Below, in pieces: positions 18,554 through 27,404 of a DNA stretch of 64,000 nt. This DNA is from Treponema pedis (lineage in GTDB: Bacteria > Spirochaetota > Spirochaetia > Treponematales > Treponemataceae), in assembly GCF_017161325.1 (NCBI RefSeq), contig NZ_CP045670.1, forward strand, positions 2,349,367 through 2,413,366, in the 5' to 3' direction. The stretch's first letter is position 1, and every line of letters begins with the position of its first letter. Position numbers and translations under genes: made by a program. The notes beneath the pieces were generated by a model that searched no databases, was not told where the DNA came from, and saw only the letters and a program-made list of their open reading frames with translations.

Positions 18554-21055
18554 CTATTTTAATACCGAATCAACAAGAGCCTTAAAATCTTTATTTGCAG
18601 GTTCTACACCTTCATTCTTTTTTATAACGAAAATTCCGCCCTCGTTTATAATGGTTCTTTCGTCAGCTTCATCTAAAAGAGGAAGAATTTCCAATCCTCC
18701 TGAAATTTCTAAAAATTCCTTCACATTGGACTCTCTATATCTTCCCCACATAGCTTTTTGAAAATCGTATTCACCGTCCAAGTATCTTACTTCTTCAGCT
18801 TCAATTTCATCTTCGGCACTTTTTATTTCGGAAATAGGAATATTTAAATCCGAAAAATCCAAGCCTGAAATTGTATACCCTGTTGCATTTAAAAGCTGCA
18901 TAGGGTCGTCAAGGTTTATATCGTCCGATGACATTGCCCCGTCAAATTCTTTAAGTTCTTCAATGACGGGAATTTCTTTAAGCTCGCTTTCCGTAAGGTC
19001 TTCAACAAGTTCGGCCGCATCAAGTTCCGAAACGGCTTTTACGGGTTTATCTTCTCCCGATACGGGGATTTCTTCAAAACTTTCCGGACTGTTAAAGTCG
19101 GGTAAATCTTCGGTAAACTCTTCTATTATTATTTCCGGTTTTTGCTTATCCTGCTCATTGGAAGATTCCGTACGGCCGAGAGAAACGGTTTTTACAACTT
19201 TATCAACAGCCGCCAACTCTTCAAAAGGCTCCGCATTATCGAGTTCTACAAGTTCTTCGGCGGTTTCATCTTCTTTTTTCAAAGGTTCAAGGTCACAGAC
19301 TTCCGCCAATTCCTCAAGGTTTTCCGGAGAGCTTTTTGTTTCTCCGCCGAAACCGGTTTGAGTTTTTTCATTTTTAATTTCCTCAAGATTTTCAAGGGGC
19401 TCCGCCTCCTCAAGCTCTTCAATAGGTTCCGCCTTAAGGTCTTCAACAGGCGCCGCTTCTTCAAACTCTTCAATAGCTTCAAGCGCTTCCGCCTCCTCAA
19501 TTTCCTCAACAGGCGCCTCCTTAAGCTCTTCAACAGACTCCGCCTCTTCAAGCTCCTCAATAGGCGCCGCCTCTTCAAGCTCCTCAATAGGCGCCGCCTC
19601 TTCAAGCTCCTCAATAGGCGCCGCCTCTTCAAGGTCTTCAACAGGCGCCGCTTCCTCCGTTTTTTTAAGTTCTTCTATATGAGCCGAGCCCGCCTCTCTT
19701 TCCGATTTTGTAAAAGACGTATGAGCCGCATTAAAATTGCCCGATTTTGATTCTGCAATAATTTGCCTTAATAAGGCCGCAAGTTCTTCATTATCAATTT
19801 TTAAACCTGAAGAATCGGAAGACGCGTTTTTAGCCTTTACCTCATTTTCGGCAAATTTTCCGTTTATTACGGAAAATATTTCTTCCCAATTTTTTTGTAA
19901 AAATTCATCGACTTTTTTACCGTTCTTTTTTAAAAACCGTTTACCAAGCCCCTTTTTTATTTCCGAATTGGCGTCATGTCTTCGGTATTCCAATTCCTGT
20001 TGAAGCTCTTTACGGTTTTTGCTTTCACTGTTTTTAATATAATTTTGCAAAATTGCCAAATGGAGTTTTTGAATTTTTGTGTGAACAATATCAAATTTAT
20101 CCTGTTTTATATTAAGCAAGAGGAACGAAATAAGAAATACCGTTATCCCTGCGGCAAAGGTTAAAAAATATTTTACGGCCGGAGGAAATAAAAAAAGCGT
20201 TTTTTCACAAATTTGTCCGGTATAACCGAAAGACGACGGACGGCTTACCAAAATCCATTCATCATTGTTATTTAATGAAACGATGTTAAATACTTCGGGA
20301 GAATTTTTCCAAGTTGAAATAATACGAGGTTTTAATTCCTGAGAAGAGGAATAAGGCATTCCCGTTAAAATTCCTAGAGTGGAATGTATCGAATCGGATA
20401 ATAAAGTTAAATTATCGGTAAGCGAAAGAGTTTTTTCGCTTATAAGCTTTTTTAAAAACGCTTTTTCCGAAACATAAAAAACGGCAATTCCCCTATATGT
20501 GTCATAAGAATCGAAAAAAGGAAAGCTGTATAAAAAAGAATTTGTATTGGAATCCGCCGTAATTTTTATTTGCTCTTCTTTTCCTACGGAAATAAATTGA
20601 AACGGCACATCTTTTTCGTCTTTTCCGTATTTTGTGTATGAAATTAACGTGTCGGAGCTGTTTAAAATATCCGTTGAGATTGTACTAAAATGAATTTTTT
20701 GCGTTTCACCGTCGATTATACGGATTCCCGTAAGCCCCGGAACGGAAGAAATTAACTTTACGGAGGCATCGCTTACCATTTTTATGTCAAGAGAAGACTG
20801 CTCTTGCCGTACACATCTTTTAACGGCCTCATTTTCAATAAACCCTGAAAATTCTTTCTTATTCTTGGAATGCCACTGTTCGGAGCTTTCGGCAATTTTC
20901 CCAAGATTATCATAAACGGCATTAAGGACAGCCGGCTGATAAATTTCCGTTTCTATAATAGACTTATATCCTGAAATTTTTTAAAAAATACCAATCCGGT
21001 AAAAAAATCCAAGAGAAATAACTAAACTGATAAGTATCTTAAATCCCGTACGCAA
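18554..21055 (-). pseudogene. Membrane-anchored sensor-like protein with Glu-rich repeat region, interrupted by an in-frame stop
   Basis: From ATG 20779 a 741-residue protein is open: an extracytoplasmic cache-like N-terminal domain, a transmembrane helix (YFLTFAAGITVFLISFLLL, near residue 215), a coiled basic stretch, a Glu/Ala/Pro-rich repeat region and a conserved acidic tail. Its N-terminus looks truncated. Upstream, the same frame continues open to a TAA at 20983-20981, and before that TAA a TTG start (21055) with GGAG 8 nt upstream encodes a signal anchor (TGFKILISLVISLGFFYRIGIF). Restoring one codon would give a normal two-helix receptor of about 833 residues. The truncated form would lack its first membrane helix. 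No kinase or methyl-accepting domain is visible; function unknown. Confidence 0.68.
19541..19621. repeat. Perfect 27-bp tandem repeat (3 copies) inside the Glu-rich protein gene
   Basis: Copies at 19541-19567, 19568-19594 and 19595-19621 are identical. Diverged copies flank them from about 19400 to 19670. Each unit encodes nine residues of the EEAAPIEEL type, so changes in copy number keep the frame and alter only the length of the acidic linker. Confidence 0.9.
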
Positions 21056-21220
21056 AACATTTTCTCCAATACTCTTTTATTATCGGCAAAAAAAGCCGCG
21101 ATATTAAGTAAGAAAATAAAAATATCTCTAAAATATGTAAGAAAAGTTTAAGTATAAATAAACCCGTAAATTCATTTTTTAATCTAAAAAGAGTGCCCTT
21201 TACTTAAAAAAAGACTGTGC

Positions 21221-21249
21221 TTGCAATATTTTTTTTTACGGGCTATAAT
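21221..21249 (+). promoter_or_regulatory. Promoter of the pentapeptide-repeat operon
   Basis: TTGCAA (21221-21226), a 17-nt spacer containing a T-run, TATAAT (21244-21249). The leader is about 63 nt and ends in AAGGAAGG before the ATG at 21319. The 160 bp upstream, back to the TTG start of the divergent membrane-protein gene, is AT-rich and shows no further gene. Confidence 0.75.
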
Positions 21250-21318
21250 GAATTAAGTTTATGCAAAATTTGCCTGATAAGGCTTTTTTAATCCGCTGCT
21301 GAACAAAGGAAGGTTACG

Positions 21319-21846
21319 ATGTTTAAAGCCTGTGAAAAACCGGAATACGCCTGTTTTACCGATAGTTTAAAAACTGCAAAAAATATTCACAGTTTTAATT
21401 TAAAAGGGTTTGAATTTATAGGTGTAGATTTTTCACAAAAAAAAATTACGGGCTGCAATTTTTCCTACGGAAAATTTAAAAACTGTAATTTTAAAAATTT
21501 AAATATGAGAATGTGTTTTTTCGATTTTTGCAAAATAGAAGACTGCGATTTTGAAAATTCCGATATTCAGTTTTCAACCTTTGCAGGTTCGGAAATAACA
21601 AATACCAATTTTAAAAATTCCGAACTTTTGCAAAATAATTTTAACGGAATAAAAACAGAAAAAGTTTGCTTTAACGATTCCGACCTGTACAATTCAAGGT
21701 TTATGTTTTCAAATTTAAATTATACTTCTTTTCAAAATTGTAATGTAAAAAAAACGGTATTTTTATATTCACGGCAAAATGAAGTTTCCTTTAAATATTC
21801 AAACACACGTGAAGCGACTTTTACCGAAGGAGAGAGGTCGGAATGA
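21319..21846 (+). CDS. Pentapeptide-repeat protein
   Basis: 175 residues made of tandem five-residue units with a central Phe (for example CNFSY-GKFKN-CNFKN, CDFEN-SDIQF-STFAG, TNFKN-SELLQ-NNFNG), which fold as a right-handed quadrilateral beta-helix. Members include gyrase-protecting proteins of the Qnr/MfpA type, but most have no known function and nothing here selects one. Cysteines occur at many repeat positions. Its stop overlaps the next start (ATGA), so it is translationally coupled to the 21843 gene. Confidence 0.9.
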   Translation: MFKACEKPEYACFTDSLKTAKNIHSFNLKGFEFIGVDFSQKKITGCNFSYGKFKNCNFKNLNMRMCFFDFCKIEDCDFENSDIQFSTFAGSEITNTNFKNSELLQNNFNGIKTEKVCFNDSDLYNSRFMFSNLNYTSFQNCNVKKTVFLYSRQNEVSFKYSNTREATFTEGERSE

Positions 21847-22442
21847 AAATTTATTTTCACTTTGCTCCTTCCGTTTTTGCAAATACGTATCTTATAGGAA
21901 ACGAAAATACGAAAGAAGCCTTAATAATAGACCCGTGTAAAATTACGGAAGCTTTAATCGGTCAAATAGAAAAAAATAATTTTAACCTTTCGGCGGTTTT
22001 TATTACGCGCAATCACAGAAAATCAAACGAAAACGGACTTAAAACAATTTTAAAAATTTATTCTCCAGATGTTTATGCGGGAAATCCTCTTATCGATAAT
22101 GTAAAAACGATAGCCTTACGCGGGGACGGAGTTACGGAAGCTGCCGGATTTCAGGTAAAATATTTTTTTATACCTGGTCATGCTGCGGATTCTTATATGT
22201 TCCAAATTGAAAATACGGTTTTTATAGGGGCTTCTTTATCTGCCGGTATGATGGGTAAAACTTCCAACATATATGCCGCAAAAAATCTTCAAAGCAATTT
22301 ACAAAAAAAACTGATGTCATTATCCGATGATACAATCATAATGCCTGCCTACGGTCCTCCGTCTACCGTAGGAGCCGAAAAGAAATTTAACAGCGGTCTT
22401 TTTAAAAATTTTAACCAGAAAATACGGGATTATGCAAAATGA
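21843..22442 (+). CDS. Degenerate metallo-beta-lactamase-fold protein
   Basis: 199 residues with the MBL-fold layout: NTYLIGNENTKEALIIDPC strand pair, the loop where HxHxDH should be, a GHAADSY loop, and a PAYGPPSTVG end corresponding to the usual PGHGP. The main metal motif is altered: residues 55-65 read TRNHRKSNENG, keeping only one His (58) and replacing the other His, Asp and His by Arg, Lys and Ser. Zinc hydrolase activity is therefore unlikely. ATGA overlaps at both ends place it in the middle of a tight three-gene operon. Confidence 0.8.
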   Translation: MKIYFHFAPSVFANTYLIGNENTKEALIIDPCKITEALIGQIEKNNFNLSAVFITRNHRKSNENGLKTILKIYSPDVYAGNPLIDNVKTIALRGDGVTEAAGFQVKYFFIPGHAADSYMFQIENTVFIGASLSAGMMGKTSNIYAAKNLQSNLQKKLMSLSDDTIIMPAYGPPSTVGAEKKFNSGLFKNFNQKIRDYAK

Positions 22443-22864
22443 TTGAAAGATGCTTATTTTTACCCGATAATCTTATGGCGATTTTATCCGAAGAACAAAG
22501 GTTAATTCAAAGTTTACTTAATTTTCCGTTTAGAAAAACCGTTCCCGTTTTTAAAACCTCACAAGAACATAGCTTAATCGAAATACTTCCCCCCGTTTCA
22601 CACAAGGGGTTAATAATACGCCCATGCGTAAACTCTTTTAAGTTTAATGAAATCGAAGGTTTCGTATTGGGACAAGCGGACAGTTTTGCGGATTACATTC
22701 TTTCGCAAATAAATAATTTAAAGTTAAAAACACTTACTCCCGTATTTACAGTCCTTCGATGTAAGGCATGGTATTACGCAGACTTTGATTTTTTTGAAGA
22801 CGAGACGTCCGGATTATGCCGATGGACCGTTCAAAACAAAGTTTGGAAAAAACGTACGGAATAA
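22439..22864 (+). CDS. Hypothetical protein
   Basis: 141 residues, no signal peptide, no transmembrane helix and no motif that I recognise. It starts at an ATGA overlap with the MBL-fold gene, so it belongs to the pentapeptide-repeat operon and is probably expressed with it. The C-terminal half is aromatic-rich (CKAWYYADFDFFEDE). Confidence 0.65.
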   Translation: MIERCLFLPDNLMAILSEEQRLIQSLLNFPFRKTVPVFKTSQEHSLIEILPPVSHKGLIIRPCVNSFKFNEIEGFVLGQADSFADYILSQINNLKLKTLTPVFTVLRCKAWYYADFDFFEDETSGLCRWTVQNKVWKKRTE

Positions 22865-22946
22865 AACTCTCTTTTTTAATTTTATACAAGAAAAAAAATA
22901 TCCCGTACGGCTCTTACAAATAATAATTATAAAAAGAATATAAAAA

Positions 22947-23399
22947 TTATTTTTTAGTTCGCTTTAATTTCCGTCTTAATATTTTATATAAGGTATGCCC
23001 CGATGCAGAAATGGTTAAGCCTATGGATATTGCAATCGCTATAAAAAGAGCTTGAACTCCTTCCGCAATTCCCTTATCGAGCCTGTCGGTTACAAAATAA
23101 AGCATTGTTTTATAAACCTTAAAGCCGGGTACCAGAGGAATTATTCCTATAACTATAAAACAGGTAACAGGAGCTTTTTGTAATACTGCAAATGTTTCCG
23201 AAAGGATTCCTACTGCAAGGGCTCCTATTAAAACCGCAAAAATATAATTTACTCCATGTTCCTGTAAAAATATGAGGATTCCCCACGAAATGCTTCCGCA
23301 TAGGGCGCTTAAATAAGTATTCTTTTTCGGAACATTAAACAAAAAACAAAAACAAAAACTTGCTATAAATGATGCAATAAAATGAACATATAAAGGCAT
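22947..23399 (-). CDS. Threonine/serine exporter family protein, small subunit (YjjB-like)
   Basis: 150 residues with four to five hydrophobic helices, matching the C-terminal ThrE_2 half of ThrE exporters. In E. coli the split pair YjjP/YjjB is described as a succinate exporter, while actinobacterial ThrE exports Thr/Ser. The ATG is at 23399 with a GGAGGA ribosome-binding site and overlaps the stop of the yjjP-like gene (TAATG). The two proteins probably form one complex; which substrate is moved cannot be decided from sequence. Confidence 0.85.
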   Translation of the reverse strand: MPLYVHFIASFIASFCFCFLFNVPKKNTYLSALCGSISWGILIFLQEHGVNYIFAVLIGALAVGILSETFAVLQKAPVTCFIVIGIIPLVPGFKVYKTMLYFVTDRLDKGIAEGVQALFIAIAISIGLTISASGHTLYKILRRKLKRTKK

Positions 23400-24178
23400 T
23401 AAATTCCTCCGAAAAGGGAATATGCAAACAATACCGCACCTATACCGAAGGCTATTGCAACCGCTACCAATACGGCTTCCAAAGTCCTTGCAAGGCCCGA
23501 AATCAATTCGCCTAAAATAAAATCGCGGATACCTGAAGTAAAAGCAACGCCCGGAACTAAGGATAAGACAGCCCCTACTATTATCAAATCCAAATTTTTT
23601 ACAAATCCTATATGATAAAAAATTACTGTTATTATACCTACAAAAAAACCTGCAACGAAATTTCCTAAAAAGATAGTCTTTGAAAATGCGGTAATTTTAT
23701 CGTTTAAATATACTGCAACCAAGGTAGCTAAAAAGGTAACTGCAAAATCATTTACGGTACCGCCAAGCAGCATGGAAAAAATACCGCAGCCTACCCCTGC
23801 GGTTATTAAAATTAAATAATACGGATACCCTTTTTGATTATCGATATTTTTCAATATCTCCATTGCGTCCTTAGGTTCTATAGCTCCGGCCGTAAATTTT
23901 CTTGAAAAATCGTTTACAAGAGATATTTTCTTTATATTGCTGCCCCGGCTTTTTATATTTTTAATATATGTAGCACCGTCCCTTGTGTCATCTCCGATTA
24001 AAATTACCGTAGGGCTTACGGAAACCGCAGGGTTTAAAATCCCGCGGGAAGCGCATATCCTTAAAATAGTTTCTTCCGCTCTGTGCATTTCCGCTCCGTT
24101 TCTGACCAATAACTCGGCTGCGGCAAGCGCAATTTTAAAAATAGCATTTACAGATTGTTCGTTTTCAGTTACTTCCAT
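23399..24178 (-). CDS. Threonine/serine exporter family protein, large subunit (YjjP-like)
   Basis: 259 residues from the ATG at 24178, which has AGAGGA 8 nt upstream; the longer TTG start at 24199 would overlap that site. The N-terminal ~110 residues are the cytosolic ThrE domain (LLVRNGAEMHRAEETILRICAS, ending in a PKDAMEILKNI segment), followed by about five transmembrane helices. Family PF06738. Encoded in one operon with the YjjB-like subunit. Confidence 0.86.
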   Translation of the reverse strand: MEVTENEQSVNAIFKIALAAAELLVRNGAEMHRAEETILRICASRGILNPAVSVSPTVILIGDDTRDGATYIKNIKSRGSNIKKISLVNDFSRKFTAGAIEPKDAMEILKNIDNQKGYPYYLILITAGVGCGIFSMLLGGTVNDFAVTFLATLVAVYLNDKITAFSKTIFLGNFVAGFFVGIITVIFYHIGFVKNLDLIIVGAVLSLVPGVAFTSGIRDFILGELISGLARTLEAVLVAVAIAFGIGAVLFAYSLFGGI

Positions 24179-24251
24179 AAATAATTCCTCTTTGCGCAAT
24201 AAATAATGCGCTTAAATTTTTATGTGTATTTTTGCCGTCAATTTGTGTGAT

Positions 24252-25337
24252 TTACTTTGTAATACTTTGTGCAAGCCTAAAACCCAAGATATATCCCGGA
24301 TTTACAGGCGTTGCATAACCCCAAGATGTTACCCTTGAAAATGCAGGTATGTTTTTGGCGGAACCGCTTTTTATAATACGGGAACGGGCACCGGTCCTAT
24401 TCATAGGATTCGTAAACTCTCCTGCAGAACGTGCATTATACCTGTCAAAGCACCATTCCCAACAATTCCCCGACATATCATAAAGTGTAAGCCTGTTCGG
24501 TTTTTTTTGGCCTACAGGATGAATATCGATAATTCCGCTTTCCGCACCTAAATTAAAAAAAGAACTGTTACCAGAATGCCATACATAATCGTCAATTACG
24601 GAAAAATCGTCGGTACCCGCATATCCGAAATTCCAATCCGGAGCCGACATATCTCCGCCTCTGGCCGCAAATTCCCATTCCGCTTCGCTCGGAAGTCTAT
24701 AACCTGAAGCCGTTAATCTTACTTCAGGATTTTCGCTTTTTGTAATATCCAGCGCATCGCGTATAATCTGACCGTTATAATAATATACGGGGTCAAGGCC
24801 TTCTTTTTCACTTAAAGCGTTACACCAAACAATTGCATCGCTCCATGACATTTTCGTTGCAGGATAAAATCCGCATTCTACCGTTTTATATTCGGCTCCC
24901 GATTCTTCAGCCTTCTTTTTTAGTTCAGGTATTTCATAAAAAGCGTCAACCCTGCTGCTTGCCGTCATATAAATTCCGGGTTGTGCGGGCGAGTGAAAAT
25001 TATACTTATACCCGCTTTCGTTTACAGCCCAGTCATAAATTTCTTTCCAAAAAGAAAAAGACACTTCATATTTTCCTATTTTATACGGACTTAAAGTTAT
25101 CGTTCTGTTTTGAAGAAAGACCCCCTCATTCCCCTCCCCTACTATCGTTACGGGTTCCGAAATAACGGTTATCATTGTTTTAAAATTTTCAACGGGACCG
25201 TAAGAATAATTTATAATTTTTTCACGGGTAGCAAACAAAATACTGAAAATTAAAAGAACAACAAAAAATAAAATAATAAAATTTACTTTTGCATACGAAT
25301 CTATTTTTTTAATTTTTTGAATTCTTTTACTGAACAT
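24252..25337 (-). CDS. SUMF1/formylglycine-generating-enzyme-domain membrane protein
   Basis: 361 residues: one N-terminal transmembrane anchor (residues ~20-40) then an extracytoplasmic FGE-sulfatase domain (PF03781). Typical blocks: MSWSDAIVWCNALSEKEG, YRLPSEAEWEFAARGG, LYDMSGNCWEWCFDRY and GFRLA. The copper-binding Cys pair of genuine formylglycine-generating enzymes is not evident (the usual RVxxGGSW region reads RIIKSGSA), so this is more likely a carbohydrate- or partner-binding member, as is common in Treponema. Good ribosome-binding site GCGGAG. Confidence 0.84.
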   Translation of the reverse strand: MFSKRIQKIKKIDSYAKVNFIILFFVVLLIFSILFATREKIINYSYGPVENFKTMITVISEPVTIVGEGNEGVFLQNRTITLSPYKIGKYEVSFSFWKEIYDWAVNESGYKYNFHSPAQPGIYMTASSRVDAFYEIPELKKKAEESGAEYKTVECGFYPATKMSWSDAIVWCNALSEKEGLDPVYYYNGQIIRDALDITKSENPEVRLTASGYRLPSEAEWEFAARGGDMSAPDWNFGYAGTDDFSVIDDYVWHSGNSSFFNLGAESGIIDIHPVGQKKPNRLTLYDMSGNCWEWCFDRYNARSAGEFTNPMNRTGARSRIIKSGSAKNIPAFSRVTSWGYATPVNPGYILGFRLAQSITK

Positions 25338-25491
25338 CGGGTTTTCTCCGCTTATATAAATTAAATTTATGCAAGGGCATTATACTAAAACTTATTTAAT
25401 AAGTCTACAGGTAAAGAAGTTCCTCTCGTTAACATAAATGACTTCAACTTATAAAAAAGTCGTTTACCGCTATAAATAATTTATAAAACCC

Positions 25492-25520
25492 TTGCTATTT
25501 TTTTTTACATACTGTACAAT
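25492..25520 (+). promoter_or_regulatory. Promoter of the [FeFe]-hydrogenase operon
   Basis: TTGCTA (25492-25497), a 17-nt spacer containing a T-run, TACAAT (25515-25520). The leader of about 48 nt ends in AAGGAG, whose spacing selects ATG 25575 and not the ATG at 25569 (1 nt away). The rest of the 25338-25568 gap shows nothing else clear. Confidence 0.6.
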
Positions 25521-25574
25521 GCAGACTTATAAAAAATTTAGCGGTAAGTAAGTTATGCCATAAGGAGTATGCAA

Positions 25575-27404
25575 ATGAGCCGGCTTGAAATATTTTCACA
25601 AAACAAATCTCAACTTGTAATTGAAGAGCTTTATAAAAATCTTCAACATAGAATTGAGGCCAGTCCGCCGGGACTTTGTCCTGTTTATATAACACGCGCT
25701 TTTATCGAAATGTGTCATGCACAAACTTGCGGTAAATGCGTTCCATGTCGTATAGGTCTTTTACAATTAAAACATATTTTAACGGATGTGCTGAACGGAA
25801 AAGCTTCAATGGAAACCCTGGACCTTATTGAAGAAACTTCAAAAACAATCAGGGAAACGGCCGATTGCGCTTTGGGGTATGAAGCCGCCGATATGGTTTA
25901 TAAAAGTATAATATATTGCCGAGAAGATTTTGAAGCCCATGTAAGAAACGGAAGATGCGGTTGTATTACAGCTCAGCCCGTCCCCTGTGTGGCCCTTTGC
26001 CCCGCAAATGTAGATATTCCGGGATATATAGCCCTTGTAAGAGAAGGCCGATATGCAGATGCCGTCAGACTAATCAGAAAAGACAATCCCTTTCCGAGTA
26101 CTTGCGCTTTTATCTGTGAACATCCTTGCGAGCATAGATGCAGACGGAATATGGTAGACAGTGCCGTCAATATACGGGGTTTAAAAAGAGTTGCCGTAGA
26201 GTTTGCAGGAAAAGTTCCGCCGCCGCCGTGCGCTCCGCCTACAGGAAAAACAATAGCGATAGTAGGAGGCGGCCCCGCAGGACTTTCCGCAGCTTATTAT
26301 CTTCAGTTAATGGGACACCAAACCACAGTATATGAAATGCTCCCCGAACTAGGCGGTATGCTGCGCTACGGTATACCCAATTACCGCTTACCCAAAAACA
26401 GATTAAATGAAGATATTCAAGCCATACTTGAAACGGGGGTTAAAATAATTAACGGAACGAAAATAGGAACGGATATAGACCTTAATGAGCTTATAAAAAA
26501 TAACGATGCCGTAGTAATAGCTATAGGAGCTTCGACAGACAAAAAATTGGGACTTGAAGGAGAAAACTCCGAAGGCGTTATTTCCGCAGTTCAATTCCTT
26601 CGAGATACCGGAATGAATAAGGGTATGAATTTAAAAGGAAAAAAGACCGCAATAATAGGAGGCGGAAATGTTGCTATGGACGCCGTGCGGACAGCAGTTC
26701 GCTTAAAATCAGAAAAAGTAACATGTATTTATAGGCGCCGTACTGCGGATATGACGGCTCTTCCCGCCGAAGTTGAAGGAGCCTTAGCGGAAGGCGTTGA
26801 AATGATGACTTTAAAAGCTCCTTCAAAACTTGAGATAAAAGACGGAAAACTGACAGGAGTTTGGGTTACTCCGCAAATGATTTCCCGTATAAAAGACGGG
26901 CGGGCATCCGTAATTGCTACCGGAGAGCCGGATATATTTATTCCCTGCGAAGTTCTTGTAGTTGCAATAGGACAGGATATTGAAACCCGATATTACGAAG
27001 CTTCGGGAATACCGACCGATAAAGGCAAACTTTTTACAATGCCTAACGGAGGCTTTAAAGGTTTGCCTGGATTATTTTCAGGAGGCGACTGCGCTTCGGG
27101 GCCCGCCACGGTAATAAAAGCCGTTGCGGCCGGAAAAGTTATGGCGGCTAACATCGATGAATACTTAGGCTTTAAACACATTATAACATGCGATGTTGAA
27201 ATACCCGCTCCAAATATCGATGACCGCGTTGCCTGCGGACGGGTGGAACTCGGAGAAAGAGAGGCCTGCGAAAGAATCAAAGATTTTGACGGAGTTGAAC
27301 ACTGTATGAGTAAAAAAGAAGCCTATCAGGAATCCAACCGCTGCCTAAAATGCGACCACTTCGGATTCGGAATATTTAAAGGAGGACGTGAACGATTATG
27401 GTAA
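25575..27404 (+). CDS. NuoF-type iron-sulfur domain fused to a GltD-like NAD(P)/FAD oxidoreductase; hydrogenase partner subunit
   Basis: About 609 residues. Residues ~1-125 resemble the C-terminal 4Fe-4S domain of NuoF/HydB (Cys52, Cys55, Cys58 and Cys98) without the FMN-binding part. Residues ~135-195 are the cysteine-rich N-terminal module of GltD/NfnB (CVALCPANVDIPGY; Cys177, 181, 185, 189). Residues ~225-590 are the two-dinucleotide flavoprotein with FAD loop IAIVGGGPAGLSAA and NAD(P) loop IIGGGNVAMDA. It likely passes electrons between NAD(P)H and the hydrogenase encoded next, possibly with flavin-based bifurcation. It overlaps hydA by 7 bp. Start chosen by ribosome-binding-site spacing. 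Confidence 0.85.
   Translation: MSRLEIFSQNKSQLVIEELYKNLQHRIEASPPGLCPVYITRAFIEMCHAQTCGKCVPCRIGLLQLKHILTDVLNGKASMETLDLIEETSKTIRETADCALGYEAADMVYKSIIYCREDFEAHVRNGRCGCITAQPVPCVALCPANVDIPGYIALVREGRYADAVRLIRKDNPFPSTCAFICEHPCEHRCRRNMVDSAVNIRGLKRVAVEFAGKVPPPPCAPPTGKTIAIVGGGPAGLSAAYYLQLMGHQTTVYEMLPELGGMLRYGIPNYRLPKNRLNEDIQAILETGVKIINGTKIGTDIDLNELIKNNDAVVIAIGASTDKKLGLEGENSEGVISAVQFLRDTGMNKGMNLKGKKTAIIGGGNVAMDAVRTAVRLKSEKVTCIYRRRTADMTALPAEVEGALAEGVEMMTLKAPSKLEIKDGKLTGVWVTPQMISRIKDGRASVIATGEPDIFIPCEVLVVAIGQDIETRYYEASGIPTDKGKLFTMPNGGFKGLPGLFSGGDCASGPATVIKAVAAGKVMAANIDEYLGFKHIITCDVEIPAPNIDDRVACGRVELGEREACERIKDFDGVEHCMSKKEAYQESNRCLKCDHFGFGIFKGGRERLW

Noticed and set aside
19142-19750. Long plus-strand reading frames rich in Arg/Leu/Phe (202 and 132 residues)
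   Set aside because: They are antisense shadows of the Glu-rich repeats of the minus-strand membrane-protein gene; composition is a direct product of GAA/GAG codons read backwards, and there is no ribosome-binding site.
25569-25571. ATG at 25569 as start of the hydrogenase partner subunit
   Set aside because: Only 1 nt from the AAGGAG site; the in-frame ATG at 25575 has normal spacing.
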